Source: JADKIH01 sp964595205 (GTDB lineage: Bacteria > Bacteroidota > Bacteroidia > AKYH767-A > 2013-40CM-41-45). From it: a stretch of DNA of 64,000 nucleotides. Shown here piece by piece: positions 34,325 through 42,887 of this stretch. Made by a program: the position numbers and the translations under genes. The stretch is from assembly GCA_964595205.1 (NCBI GenBank), contig CAZQOQ010000035.1, positions 143,152 through 207,151 on the forward strand. Reading direction: 5' to 3'. A model generated the notes under the pieces. That model worked only from the letters and a program-made list of their open reading frames with translations. It ran no database searches and was not told the origin of the DNA. Numbering within the stretch: the first letter of the stretch is position 1; every line of letters starts with the position of its first letter.

Positions 34325-36025
34325 TTACGATTCTGAAAACATTTTCAGTTTTTTCTGAAGCAGCTGCATTTCTTCCTTAGCGCGGTTCAGGTTGCTCTCA
34401 ACTTCTGTGAGTAAAGGGGCCATGTCCTTCGAGTTCCTGAAAAAGCCCAGGTTGTTCTCATATTGATTGATGGTAGCCTGCAGCTTTCCGATTTTTTCGC
34501 GGATGGCATTTTTTTCCTTCCGAAGAAGATGCGCAGAATCGTCGGACTGAGACAGGGATTCGACGTTATTTTTGAATTTCAGGAGATGCCTGTGCGATGA
34601 ATCGAGTTTGAGTTTATCGTAGCAATTGTCAAGCGCCTTTTTGAATTTTTCCCAGATCCTTTGCTTTTCCCTGATCGGTACATGCTGAATCGTTTTCCAT
34701 TCCTCGGAGAATGACTTCAGGGTTGAAAGATCCTCATCATGCTTGCCGGAAGGATGAAAAGCCTCTACGCGCTTAACAAGCTCTTCTTTCAGTTCAAGGT
34801 TCCTGAGATGTTCGGCATCACGAACTTCAAATTTTTCACGGCGTAAATTGAAAAAATTATCACACGCTTCGCGAAACTTCTTCCAGAGTTTATTTTCCTC
34901 CCATTGCTCGATATGGCCGGCAGTCTTCCAGTCCTGCTGAAGCTGTAATATCTGCCTGGTAGGTTCCTCGAAATTGTCGTAGGTGCCTTTGCTGATTTCT
35001 TCGGCCTTTGCGATGATCGCAAGTTTCTTTTCCTTGTTTGACTTGTGTACTTTTTTCAGTTCGCCGAAAAAATCACGCTTCTTTGTGTAGAACGTGTTCA
35101 GCGAACTTCTGAATTCTTCCCACACTTTCTGGTTTTCCTTCTTAGGGCCGAAGCCGGTCGATTTCCATTCATCAAACAACTTCGTAATCATGTCGGTCAT
35201 CGACTGCCATTGTTTGGCATTATCGAAATTTTCGGCGGCAATGCCTTTGGCTTTTTCCAGGATCTTCTTTTTCGTTTCAAGGTGTGTTTCTTCCTGACGG
35301 GCAATTTCCTGGTTGTAGTTTCTTATTTTCTGATATACCTGTCCGATGAGTTCACGATACCTTTTCCGGAGAGGCTCGATGGTTTCCGGAGAGGTAGGTC
35401 CGAGCTCAGACCATTCCATCCTGTAAAGGTTGATCATACGCTCGATGCCTTTGGCAGATTCCATTGGCAGCAATGATTCGATTTTGAGGAGCAATTGTGT
35501 GCGTTGCTCGTAATTGCGTTTGAAGTCCAGCTCCCTGAGGTCCTTGCTCAGCTTCATGTTGTAATAGAAGTTGTGAGCATGACGGTGATAAATGCTTTGG
35601 AGGTTTTTATATTCGCGCGTCGGAACATTTCCGATCTCATTCCATTTAGCCTGCAATTCTTTGAAGGCGTGGAATGCTTTACCGATATTCGATTCTTCGG
35701 AAATTAATTTTTCGAGGCTGGCAATGATTTCTTCCTTCTGTTTTTGTTTCGTTGCTATTTCATCTTTCAGTACAGTCCTGAATTTATGTTCACGGTCCGA
35801 AAGAATGTGTAAGAGTTCGCTGAACCTTCCATCGCGGTGATCTTTTGGGGGATTGAAATTATCTGCCAGTCCTCCCTCAGATATGAAAGCCTGTAATAAT
35901 TCGTTATTCAATTCTTCGCAGACGTGCATGTACTGGTTTTTTATTTCGTCTGCACGTGTAAACGTCTCATCAGTAACCTCCTCTTTGAGGATGTTTTCCA
36001 GTTGCTGGATTAATTCTTCCTTCAT
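34325..36025 (-). CDS. DUF349 domain-containing coiled-coil protein
   Basis: 566 residues from the ATG at 36025 (a TTG at 36043 is less likely). The protein is charged and helical throughout, with at least four DUF349 units recognisable by a W-x-x-x-G-x-x-P/K-x-x-x-x-x-x-x-W/L-W-x-x-F pattern: LQAKWNEIGNVPTREYKNLQ, MEWSELGPTSPETIEPLRKR, FDEWKSTGFGPKKENQKVWE, QQDWKTAGHIEQWEENKLWK and SEEWKTIQHVPIREKQRIWE. Each ends in an aromatic pair before a helix. DUF349 proteins are conserved in Bacteroidota; function unknown. Confidence 0.9.
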   Translation of the reverse strand: MKEELIQQLENILKEEVTDETFTRADEIKNQYMHVCEELNNELLQAFISEGGLADNFNPPKDHRDGRFSELLHILSDREHKFRTVLKDEIATKQKQKEEIIASLEKLISEESNIGKAFHAFKELQAKWNEIGNVPTREYKNLQSIYHRHAHNFYYNMKLSKDLRELDFKRNYEQRTQLLLKIESLLPMESAKGIERMINLYRMEWSELGPTSPETIEPLRKRYRELIGQVYQKIRNYNQEIARQEETHLETKKKILEKAKGIAAENFDNAKQWQSMTDMITKLFDEWKSTGFGPKKENQKVWEEFRSSLNTFYTKKRDFFGELKKVHKSNKEKKLAIIAKAEEISKGTYDNFEEPTRQILQLQQDWKTAGHIEQWEENKLWKKFREACDNFFNLRREKFEVRDAEHLRNLELKEELVKRVEAFHPSGKHDEDLSTLKSFSEEWKTIQHVPIREKQRIWEKFKKALDNCYDKLKLDSSHRHLLKFKNNVESLSQSDDSAHLLRKEKNAIREKIGKLQATINQYENNLGFFRNSKDMAPLLTEVESNLNRAKEEMQLLQKKLKMFSES

Positions 36026-36232
36026 TGATTTAAGTAAAAACAACCGGTAACAATGATGATTCCGATGTTTTCAAAATTAAGAAATGTTCTCGTTAGGGGA
36101 AATATGTTAAGTATTTGCCGAAGATAAGACGCATTGTCCGTCATGTCAATACTGCACCGAATTTTTACAGTAAATTAATGAATGTACCTGAAAATACACG
36201 GGCTAAGGGATCTAAGGTTTTTTCAGAGACTA

Positions 36233-36263
36233 TTTGCAAAAAGGGAAAATTAATGTACATTTG
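36233..36263 (+). promoter_or_regulatory. Promoter of rpmE2 (TTTG - 19 bp - TACATTTG)
   Basis: TTTG at 36233-36236 and TACATTTG at 36256-36263 are 19 bases apart, an exact fit to the Bacteroidota -33/-7 consensus. Transcription would start near 36270, 16 bases before the ATG. The best promoter in the window. Confidence 0.8.
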
Positions 36264-36285
36264 CGGCCTTAATTTTATATAGTCA

Positions 36286-36564
36286 ATGAAGAAAGAAATT
36301 CACCCCCAAAATTACAGAATGGTGGTTTTTAAGGATATATCATGCGATTATGCCTTTTTAACCCGTTCAACCATTGAAACAAAAGAGACCATTAAATGGA
36401 CAGATGGTAATGAATATCCACTGGTTAAGCTGGAAATCAGCCATATGTCGCACCCCTATTATACCGGAAAGATGAAACTCATCGATACTGCCGGAAGGGT
36501 GGATAAATTCCGTACACGTTACAGCAAAAAGAAAGAGGTTAAGACGGCTGAGAAGGCAGACTAA
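36286..36564 (+). CDS. rpmE2: Ribosomal protein L31 type B
   Basis: 92 residues. The opening MKKEIHPQNYRMVVFKDISC matches type B (zinc-free) L31: the CxxC pairs of type A L31 are absent, leaving one Cys. The C-terminus SHPYYTGKMKLIDTAGRVDK with FRTRYSK is the other signature. L31 sits in the bridge between ribosomal subunits. It is flanked by a strong promoter and a terminator, so is a monocistronic unit. Confidence 0.95.
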   Translation: MKKEIHPQNYRMVVFKDISCDYAFLTRSTIETKETIKWTDGNEYPLVKLEISHMSHPYYTGKMKLIDTAGRVDKFRTRYSKKKEVKTAEKAD

Positions 36565-36634
36565 TTTTCCGGAATATGATTTAACGTATTGCCTGATTTA
36601 ATAATGATCGGCAAATTCATAAATAGAAATTTAA

Positions 36635-36665
36635 AGAGTCTCCTCAATAGGGAGGCTTTTTTTTT
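36635..36665 (+). terminator. Intrinsic terminator after rpmE2
   Basis: AGTCTCC (36637-36643), a 7-base loop and GGAGGCT (36651-36657) make a 7-bp stem (one G-T pair), followed by a run of nine T. Confidence 0.85.
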
Positions 36666-36801
36666 ATACAGTCCTTTTTTGGAAAATTATGCCAAGGGTA
36701 TCAATCTGAATTCAGATGGAGTCCTGTGACATTTTGATTCTGCACCCATAAGGCAATTGTATAGCACAGAAACGTTTATTTCACACATCAGGTTTGATCA
36801 T

Positions 36802-36862
36802 TCCCTGCGGGACAGAGAAAATTTGGTTCATGTTTTCTACCGACATTGTGTCCCTGCGGGAC
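36802..36862 (-). repeat. REP-like palindromic elements, two copies, minus orientation
   Basis: TCCCTGCGGGAC at 36802-36813 and GTCCCTGCGGGAC at 36850-36862, 48 bases apart. Read on the minus strand, the second is followed by ACAATGTCGGTAGAAAAC, the same tail as in the direct copies at 36930-37045. The region from 36666 to 36801 holds no recognised gene or signal. Confidence 0.8.
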
Positions 36863-36929
36863 AGTAATAAAAGTGTCGGAAAATAATATTTCAGTTTGAC
36901 CTTTATCTTACTACTATAGCTGCAAATTT

Positions 36930-37045
36930 GTCCCGTATGGACATTATATCGGTAGAAAGAAAATACCCACAACAAACACCGTCCCGTAGGGACACAATAT
37001 CGGTAGAAAGAAAATACCCCCCAACAAACACCGTCCCGTAGGGAC
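36930..37045 (+). repeat. REP-like palindromic elements, three copies, plus orientation
   Basis: Cores at 36930-36942 (GTCCCGTATGGAC), 36981-36993 and 37033-37045 (both GTCCCGTAGGGAC), period 51-52 bases. The first two are followed by ACA(A/T)TATCGGTAGAAAGAA and an AT-rich tail with ACCC and ACAAACACC. Together with the minus-orientation pair, five units form a head-to-head cluster within the 583-bp gap between rpmE2 and the GlmU-like gene. Confidence 0.85.
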
Positions 37046-37147
37046 GGAATGATTTATTCACAAATTGAAGTAAATAGTTATTTTTGAACCTTCTTATCAC
37101 TTTGCTTCAGGAAGAAAGTATCTTTCGAAAAATAAATCGGACTATCT

Positions 37148-38335
37148 GTGAACTACATTTTATTTGATGATGATTCAAAGCAGAGCTTGCTGCCATTGAC
37201 GCATACAAGACCTGTTTCTGAAATTCGAATAGGCATTTTGAAAATCCGGGAAAAATGGGAAAGCTATCTGAAGAGTACAATTTCGCATCTTTCTGAATCG
37301 TTTTTGAAAGAAAAGTTTCCGTTTCGTTCAGGCCAGGAAAATGTTTTTGTAAACGGATCCGTTCTTCCTACAACTGAATTATCGGCTATGATCAATAAGC
37401 TAAACGCCGGTGAAAAGATTGTCGCAGGAGAAGTACTGATTGCCGGCAGAATTGATGGAGACGTCAGTTCGGTTACTGATATATCGGAGTTGAATTTTTC
37501 CAGGACCATCAATTTCGATACCGCTGTGATTAAGATCAACTATGGATGGGACATATTTTCAAAGAATGAAATGGCCATTAAGGATGATTTCAGGATTCTT
37601 ACGAAAGGGCGTAAATCGGCACCGATAAGCCAGACCAACCGGGTGATTGCGCCTGAAAATATTTTTATCGAAGAAGGAGCAATCGTGGAATGTGCCATAT
37701 TGAATGCTTCGGGTGGCGTGATCTACATTGGTAAAGATGCGGAGGTGATGGAAGGCTCGATGATACGCGGTCCATTCGCCCTCTGTGAACATTCACAGGT
37801 GAAGATGGGTGCGAAGATTTACGGTTCAACTACAATCGGGCCCTATTGCAAGGTGGGAGGAGAGGTGAGCAACTCGGTGATATTCGGTTTTACAAACAAG
37901 GCACACGATGGCTTCCTCGGTAATTCGGTGCTGGGTGAATGGTGTAACCTCGGCGCTGACAGTAATAACTCAAATCTGAAAAACAATTATTCAAAAATAA
38001 AAGTCTGGAATTATAAAGAAGAAACTTACATTAATTCCGGTTTGCAGTTTTGCGGGCTGATCATGGGAGATCATTCGAAGTGCAGCATCAATACGATGTT
38101 CAATACAGGCACGGTGGTAGGCGTGAGTGCCAATATTTTCGGCACCGGTTTCCCGCCAAAATTTGTTCCGTCCTTTGCCTGGGGCGGATCGGATGGATTC
38201 ATCACGTATCGCCTGGAGGATGCGCTTGAAGTTGCACAGCGCGTTTATGAGCGTCGCGGACTGAATTTCGATCAGACGGAAAGAGAGATCTTGCGGAACT
38301 TATTCGATAATACAACTAAATACAGGGCCTGGTAA
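37148..38335 (+). CDS. GlmU-like sugar nucleotidyltransferase family protein
   Basis: 395 residues starting at GTG (37148). The N-terminus MNYILFDDDSKQSLLPLTHT followed by RPVSEIRIGILKIREKW is that of the Bacteroidota 'GlmU family / putative sugar nucleotidyltransferase', distinct from canonical GlmU because the GxGTRM loop is not present. The C-terminal half is a left-handed beta helix of hexapeptide repeats (IFIEEGAIVECAILNASGGV, VMEGSMIRGPFALCEHSQVK, IGPYCKVGGEVSNSVIFGFT) as in acetyltransferases. A role in amino-sugar nucleotide supply is inferred. Confidence 0.85.
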   Translation: MNYILFDDDSKQSLLPLTHTRPVSEIRIGILKIREKWESYLKSTISHLSESFLKEKFPFRSGQENVFVNGSVLPTTELSAMINKLNAGEKIVAGEVLIAGRIDGDVSSVTDISELNFSRTINFDTAVIKINYGWDIFSKNEMAIKDDFRILTKGRKSAPISQTNRVIAPENIFIEEGAIVECAILNASGGVIYIGKDAEVMEGSMIRGPFALCEHSQVKMGAKIYGSTTIGPYCKVGGEVSNSVIFGFTNKAHDGFLGNSVLGEWCNLGADSNNSNLKNNYSKIKVWNYKEETYINSGLQFCGLIMGDHSKCSINTMFNTGTVVGVSANIFGTGFPPKFVPSFAWGGSDGFITYRLEDALEVAQRVYERRGLNFDQTEREILRNLFDNTTKYRAW

Positions 38336-38345
38336 ACAAATAATT

Positions 38346-38912
38346 ATGGATTCATTAAAAGCTATTTCAGACACACTGCTTTATTTCATTCCTGCGGTAA
38401 TCGTTATGATGGGTATGTTTATCGTGACGAAGAGATTTTTAGATGAACAGCATTCAACGATCAGGAAATTTCTGGAAAAGGATTTACAGATGAAGGCAGT
38501 TGAAGATCGCACCATACGTCAGCGTGAATCGCTGCCGTTGAAACTGCAGGCGCTGGAAAGAGTCATCCTTTTTCTGGAAAGGATTTCACCCAACAGCCTG
38601 CTGGTGCGCGTGCACCGCGGGGGAATGGCCGCATCGCAGCTTCAGTCGGAACTGGTATCGACCATTCGCGCCGAATTCGAACATAATCTTTCCCAGCAGA
38701 TCTACCTGAGCGAACAGGCATGGGAAGAGGTGAAGGACGCAAAAGAGGAAATGATCCGGATCATCAATAATGCATTCAGTCACGTCGGAGCCAACGCTTC
38801 CGGCATTCAGATGAGTTCTCAGATCTTCGAACAGGTACTGAAGATGGAGAATGTACCGACACAGAAGGCAGTGGACTTTATAAAATCGGAAGCAAAAAAA
38901 ATTCTCGGTTAA
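38346..38912 (+). CDS. Conserved membrane-anchored hypothetical protein
   Basis: 188 residues. One N-terminal membrane helix (about residues 11-28, LLYFIPAVIVMMGMFIVT) is followed by a cytoplasmic helical domain with no Cys: LPLKLQALERVILFLERISP, then NSLLVRVHRGGMAASQLQSE and EFEHNLSQQIYLSEQAWEEV. The family is not recognised by name. It starts 10 bases after the GlmU-like gene and ends 33 bases before the mutase gene, so the three probably form one operon. Confidence 0.75.
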   Translation: MDSLKAISDTLLYFIPAVIVMMGMFIVTKRFLDEQHSTIRKFLEKDLQMKAVEDRTIRQRESLPLKLQALERVILFLERISPNSLLVRVHRGGMAASQLQSELVSTIRAEFEHNLSQQIYLSEQAWEEVKDAKEEMIRIINNAFSHVGANASGIQMSSQIFEQVLKMENVPTQKAVDFIKSEAKKILG

Positions 38913-38945
38913 TTTTTTTCCGGAAATAAAGGATCTAAATAGCCT

Positions 38946-40541
38946 TTGCCGAATTTCAAAATCTCATCGGATAATCTAATTAATGAACTTCCATTGACAC
39001 AAAAAAAAATAACCACAGAAAGCGGAATAGAAATCAGGGAGGTTTATAAAGAGCATGAACCGCTGAAGGAATTGCCGGGAGAATATCCGTTTACCCGCGG
39101 CGTGCAGCCGGACATGTACCGCAGTAAGCTATGGACGATGCGCCAGTATGCCGGTTTTTCAACTGCCGAAGAATCGAACAAGCGTTATCACTTTTTACTT
39201 GGACAGGGCACGACGGGATTATCTGTTGCTTTTGATCTGCCAACGCAGATCGGTTACGATTCAGATCATGATTTATCGGAAGGAGAAGTCGGAAAAGCAG
39301 GCGTTGCCATTGACTCGCTGCGTGATATGGAAATTTTATTCGATGGAATTCCGCTGGAGAGTATAACCACGTCGATGACGATCAACTCGACGGCATCCAT
39401 ACTACTCGCATTTTATATTGCACTTGCGAAGAAACAGGGTGCGGATCTGAAGAAAATATCCGGCACGATACAGAATGACATACTGAAAGAGTATGCAGCA
39501 CGCGGAACGTATATTTACCCGCCGCGGCCGTCGATGAGAATCATCACCGATATTTTCGAGTATTGCGCAAAAGAAGTTCCGAAGTGGAATACGATTTCGA
39601 TTTCGGGTTATCATATCAGGGAAGCGGGTTCCACGGCAGTGCAGGAACTGGCATTTACACTGGCAGACGGAAAAGCCTATGTGAAAGCGGCTATCGAAAA
39701 AGGGCTGGATATAAATGTATTTGGAAAGCGTCTCTCATTTTTCTTCAATGCGCATAACAATCTTTTCCAGGAGGCGGCGAAATTCAGGGCAGCGAGGAGG
39801 ATGTGGGCGAAGATCATGAAAGATCTGGGCGCGACGGATCCCCGTGCGATGATGCTTCGCTTTCATACACAAACCGGCGGCTCAACACTGACAGCTCAGC
39901 AGCCGATGAATAACATCATGCGTGTTACGCTACAGGCATTGTCTGCCGTTTTAGGCGGCACACAGTCGCTGCATACGAACGGATATGACGAAGCCCTGAG
40001 TCTGCCTACCGAAGAGGCGGCACGGCTTGCGCTTCGCACGCAACAGGTCATTGCTCATGAAAGCGGTGTGACTGATACCGTGGACCCGCTCGGAGGTTCG
40101 TATTTTGTGGAAACACTTACCGATGAACTGGAGGCGAAGGCGTGGGATTATATCAACCGCATCGATGCCATGGGTGGTGCAGTGAATGCAATCGAAGCAG
40201 GATTTTTACAAAACGAAATCGCCGCCGCATCTTACGAATACCAGCAATCGATTCAAAAGGGAGAACGGATCATAATTGGTGTAAATCAATTCACGATGGA
40301 GGAGCCGGTCTTCGATAAGCATTTTACCGTCGACGATTCCATCAGGCTTGTACAAATTGAAAAGCTGAAAAAACTGAGATCTGAACGGGATGCTGCTGTA
40401 GTTTCAAATGCTATTCAAAAAACAGAACAGGCGGCAAAGGATGGTACTAATCTGATGCCTGTAATCATCGAAGCAGTTGAACAGTCGGTAACGCTTGGAG
40501 AAATTTCGGATGCTTTGAGGAGGGTTTTCGGAGAGTATTAA
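38946..40541 (+). CDS. Methylmalonyl-CoA mutase-type large (catalytic) subunit without B12 domain
   Basis: 531 residues from TTG at 38946; the frame is closed by a stop at 38940, and no ATG occurs before conserved sequence, so the start is TTG (38946 or 38994). Substrate-binding motifs of the acyl-CoA mutase family: YPFTRGVQPDMYRSKLWTMR followed by QYAGFSTAEESNKRYHFLL, then GLSVAFDLPTQIGYDSDH and MRFHTQTGGSTLTAQQP-like LRFHTQTGGSTLTAQQPMNN. It ends before the C-terminal cobalamin-binding domain (no DxHxxG), so it needs a separate small B12 subunit, not in this window. Carbon-skeleton isomerisation such as methylmalonyl-CoA to succinyl-CoA is likely; other acyl-CoA substrates are possible. Confidence 0.88.
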   Translation: MPNFKISSDNLINELPLTQKKITTESGIEIREVYKEHEPLKELPGEYPFTRGVQPDMYRSKLWTMRQYAGFSTAEESNKRYHFLLGQGTTGLSVAFDLPTQIGYDSDHDLSEGEVGKAGVAIDSLRDMEILFDGIPLESITTSMTINSTASILLAFYIALAKKQGADLKKISGTIQNDILKEYAARGTYIYPPRPSMRIITDIFEYCAKEVPKWNTISISGYHIREAGSTAVQELAFTLADGKAYVKAAIEKGLDINVFGKRLSFFFNAHNNLFQEAAKFRAARRMWAKIMKDLGATDPRAMMLRFHTQTGGSTLTAQQPMNNIMRVTLQALSAVLGGTQSLHTNGYDEALSLPTEEAARLALRTQQVIAHESGVTDTVDPLGGSYFVETLTDELEAKAWDYINRIDAMGGAVNAIEAGFLQNEIAAASYEYQQSIQKGERIIIGVNQFTMEEPVFDKHFTVDDSIRLVQIEKLKKLRSERDAAVVSNAIQKTEQAAKDGTNLMPVIIEAVEQSVTLGEISDALRRVFGEY

Positions 40542-40559
40542 AAGACTCTTTCGGAAAAA

Positions 40560-40913
40560 TCAGTCGACTTGTTTATTTTTCTCAACCGGCCTTTTGTTTT
40601 TACGTTCGTCGATGATTACGAAGACATCCTCATTGTCTTTTTTCATAAAATATTTCTCCCGCGCATACTTTTCCATGTTGGCAGGATTCGTTATCAGGTT
40701 GTTTAAATCCTCCGTATAGCGCTTTACTTCCCGATCATAATAGGCTTCTTCATTACACAAACTCTTCAGGCGTTTATGGTATTCATAAGTTGTAATAAAA
40801 TCATTCCGGTCGAAAAAGCTAAGCCAGATGAGTGCGCCGAGAAACGTAAGCACATACCTGTTTTTTAGATACGGCAAATATCTGGAGGGGATACTGAATT
40901 TTTTCTTTTTCAT
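40560..40913 (-). CDS. Septum formation initiator family protein (FtsB/DivIC-like)
   Basis: 117 residues from the ATG at 40913; the longer frame to 40991 is rejected because MKKKKFSIPSRYLPYLKNRY is the normal cytoplasmic lead. One membrane helix (LTFLGALIWLSFF) is followed by a coiled coil (YEYHKRLKSLCNEEAYYDRE...) and the terminal 'A-R-E-K-Y-x-M-K' motif (MEKYAREKYFMKKDNEDVFV) diagnostic of FtsB/DivIC. It would act at the division septum with FtsL and FtsQ. Confidence 0.88.
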   Translation of the reverse strand: MKKKKFSIPSRYLPYLKNRYVLTFLGALIWLSFFDRNDFITTYEYHKRLKSLCNEEAYYDREVKRYTEDLNNLITNPANMEKYAREKYFMKKDNEDVFVIIDERKNKRPVEKNKQVD

Positions 40914-41026
40914 CCGTGCAATAACTATTAATACGCCTGTAAAAAATGTTTTTAAAAATAGAAAAGACAACCGATCAGCAGAAGGGAACAATCAGCAGGA
41001 TAATAACAGGCTGTTGTTGATAGCCA

Positions 41027-42706
41027 TTAAAGGATCTTTTCCTTCTCTTTTTCTTTTACTGCCGAGCCGTTCTGACTTTCTTCAGATAAAAAAGGATATC
41101 GGTAATCGGTGGCCGGAACGAAGGTTTCCTTAATGGTCCGTGGAGAAACCCATCTCAATAAATTATACATGGACCCGGCCTTGTCGTTGGTACCGGAAGC
41201 GCGTCCGCCGCCAAATGGCTGCTGACCCACTACGGCGCCTGTACACTTGTCGTTGATGTAAAAATTACCGGCTGCATTGACCAGTTTTTTGGCAGTCTTT
41301 TCGATGATGTAACGGTCCTGCGAAAAAATGGATCCCGTCAGGGCGTAAGTGCCGGTCTGATCCACGATATCAAGAATTTCATCGAACTTGTTATCGTCGT
41401 AAACAAACACCGACAAAACCGGTCCGAATAATTCCTCGCACATGGTCACATAAAACGGATCTTTGACCTGGAGGATGGTAGGATGAATGAAGTATCCTTT
41501 TGATTTATCGTATTTGCCGCCGGCAATCACTTCCACGTCGCTGCTCTTCTTTGCTTCATCGATATACCTGGCAAGTTTGTCGAACGATTTCTCGTCGATT
41601 ACGGCATTGATGAAATTACCGAAATCCTCCGTTGGCCCGATCCTGAACGATTGTACATCTTCGATGAGTAGTTTTTTCACCTCCGGCCAAAGGCTTTTTG
41701 GGATGTAGGCTCTTGATGCAGCGGAACATTTTTGTCCTTGGTATTCGAATGCACCCCGGCTCAGTCCCGCAACGAGGCTCTTAACGTCGGCAGATGAATG
41801 AGCGAGAATGAAATCCTTTCCGCCAGTCTCACCCACGATCCTGGGATAACTCTTATACTTGTGTATGTTGTTGCCGATGCTCTTCCAGATTTCCTGGAAC
41901 ACTGCCGTAGAGCCGGTAAAATGTATGCCGGCAAAATCACGGTGGTTGAAAATGATTTCACCAGCGTCAGTACCTGAAACGTAAACGAGATTAATCACTC
42001 CGGGAGGCAAACCTGCTTCGATGAAAACCTGCATGATTACGCTGGCGGCAAGTATCTGAGTGTTGGAAGGTTTCCATACCACGGTGTTTCCCATCATGGC
42101 CGGAGCGGAAGGAAGGTTGCCGCTGATGGCGGTAAAATTAAAAGGGGTGAGGGCAAAGACGAATCCTTCGAGTGGACGTTGTTCGAGGCGGTTATAAACA
42201 CCTTTGGATGAGATTGGCTGCAGGGAATAAATCTCCCGCATGAACTGCACGTTGAAACGGAGAAAATCGATGAGTTCGCATGCTGAATCGATTTCGGCCT
42301 GGTAGGCATTCTTGCTTTGGCCGATCATGGTAGCCGCATTGATCACAGCCCGGTAAGGACCGCTTAACAGATCGGCTGCCTTGAGGAAGATCGAAGCGCG
42401 CTGTTCCCAGTTCAATTCGGCCCACTCCTGTCGTGCTTTCAATGCGGCATCTATTGCCAACTTAACATGATTTTTGTCTCCCTGGTGGTAGTAACCCACT
42501 GTATGCTGGTGATCGTGAGGCGGCGCAACCCTGATCTTTTTTTCGGTACGAACTTCTTTTCCGTCGATGTACATGGGGATATCACGCATTTCGCCACGCA
42601 TCTTTTTTATGGCTGCTTTGAGCGCTTCTCTTTCCGGACTACCAGGGGCATAATTCAATACCGGTTCATTTATTGCCGCAGGCACGGCGTATATAGCGTT
42701 TGACAT
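41027..42706 (-). CDS. pruA: L-glutamate gamma-semialdehyde dehydrogenase (1-pyrroline-5-carboxylate dehydrogenase)
   Basis: 559 residues, an aldehyde dehydrogenase of the P5CDH branch: LEQRPLEGFVFALTPFNFTA, then GNTVVWKPSNTQILAA (NAD loop), IHFTGSTAVF, VGETGGKDFILAH with the general-base Glu and GAFEYQGQKCSAASRAYIPK with the catalytic Cys. The C-terminal GQQPFGGGRASGTNDKAG is complete. It oxidises glutamate semialdehyde to glutamate in proline catabolism. The proline dehydrogenase partner is not in the window. Confidence 0.95.
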   Translation of the reverse strand: MSNAIYAVPAAINEPVLNYAPGSPEREALKAAIKKMRGEMRDIPMYIDGKEVRTEKKIRVAPPHDHQHTVGYYHQGDKNHVKLAIDAALKARQEWAELNWEQRASIFLKAADLLSGPYRAVINAATMIGQSKNAYQAEIDSACELIDFLRFNVQFMREIYSLQPISSKGVYNRLEQRPLEGFVFALTPFNFTAISGNLPSAPAMMGNTVVWKPSNTQILAASVIMQVFIEAGLPPGVINLVYVSGTDAGEIIFNHRDFAGIHFTGSTAVFQEIWKSIGNNIHKYKSYPRIVGETGGKDFILAHSSADVKSLVAGLSRGAFEYQGQKCSAASRAYIPKSLWPEVKKLLIEDVQSFRIGPTEDFGNFINAVIDEKSFDKLARYIDEAKKSSDVEVIAGGKYDKSKGYFIHPTILQVKDPFYVTMCEELFGPVLSVFVYDDNKFDEILDIVDQTGTYALTGSIFSQDRYIIEKTAKKLVNAAGNFYINDKCTGAVVGQQPFGGGRASGTNDKAGSMYNLLRWVSPRTIKETFVPATDYRYPFLSEESQNGSAVKEKEKEKIL

Positions 42707-42887
42707 ATTCTGTTTTGTTTTGTTATTAAAATGTTGCCCTGAGTGGTTTAAAAATTAATCCCAACTCCTGAGTTTTGCTTCAAAGTTAGCAATTTCAATC
42801 AGTCATTTTACAATGAAATTTATGCCTCTCGATTTGAAAGAAAGCCGATCCGGGCAGAATTTGTGATTTCAGTATAAGGGCTGGATT

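Noticed and set aside
36802..37045. Possible CRISPR array (regular repeats every 50 bases)
   Set aside because: The stretches between repeat cores are themselves near-identical, orientation changes within the cluster, and no cas genes are present. The elements fit REP sequences.
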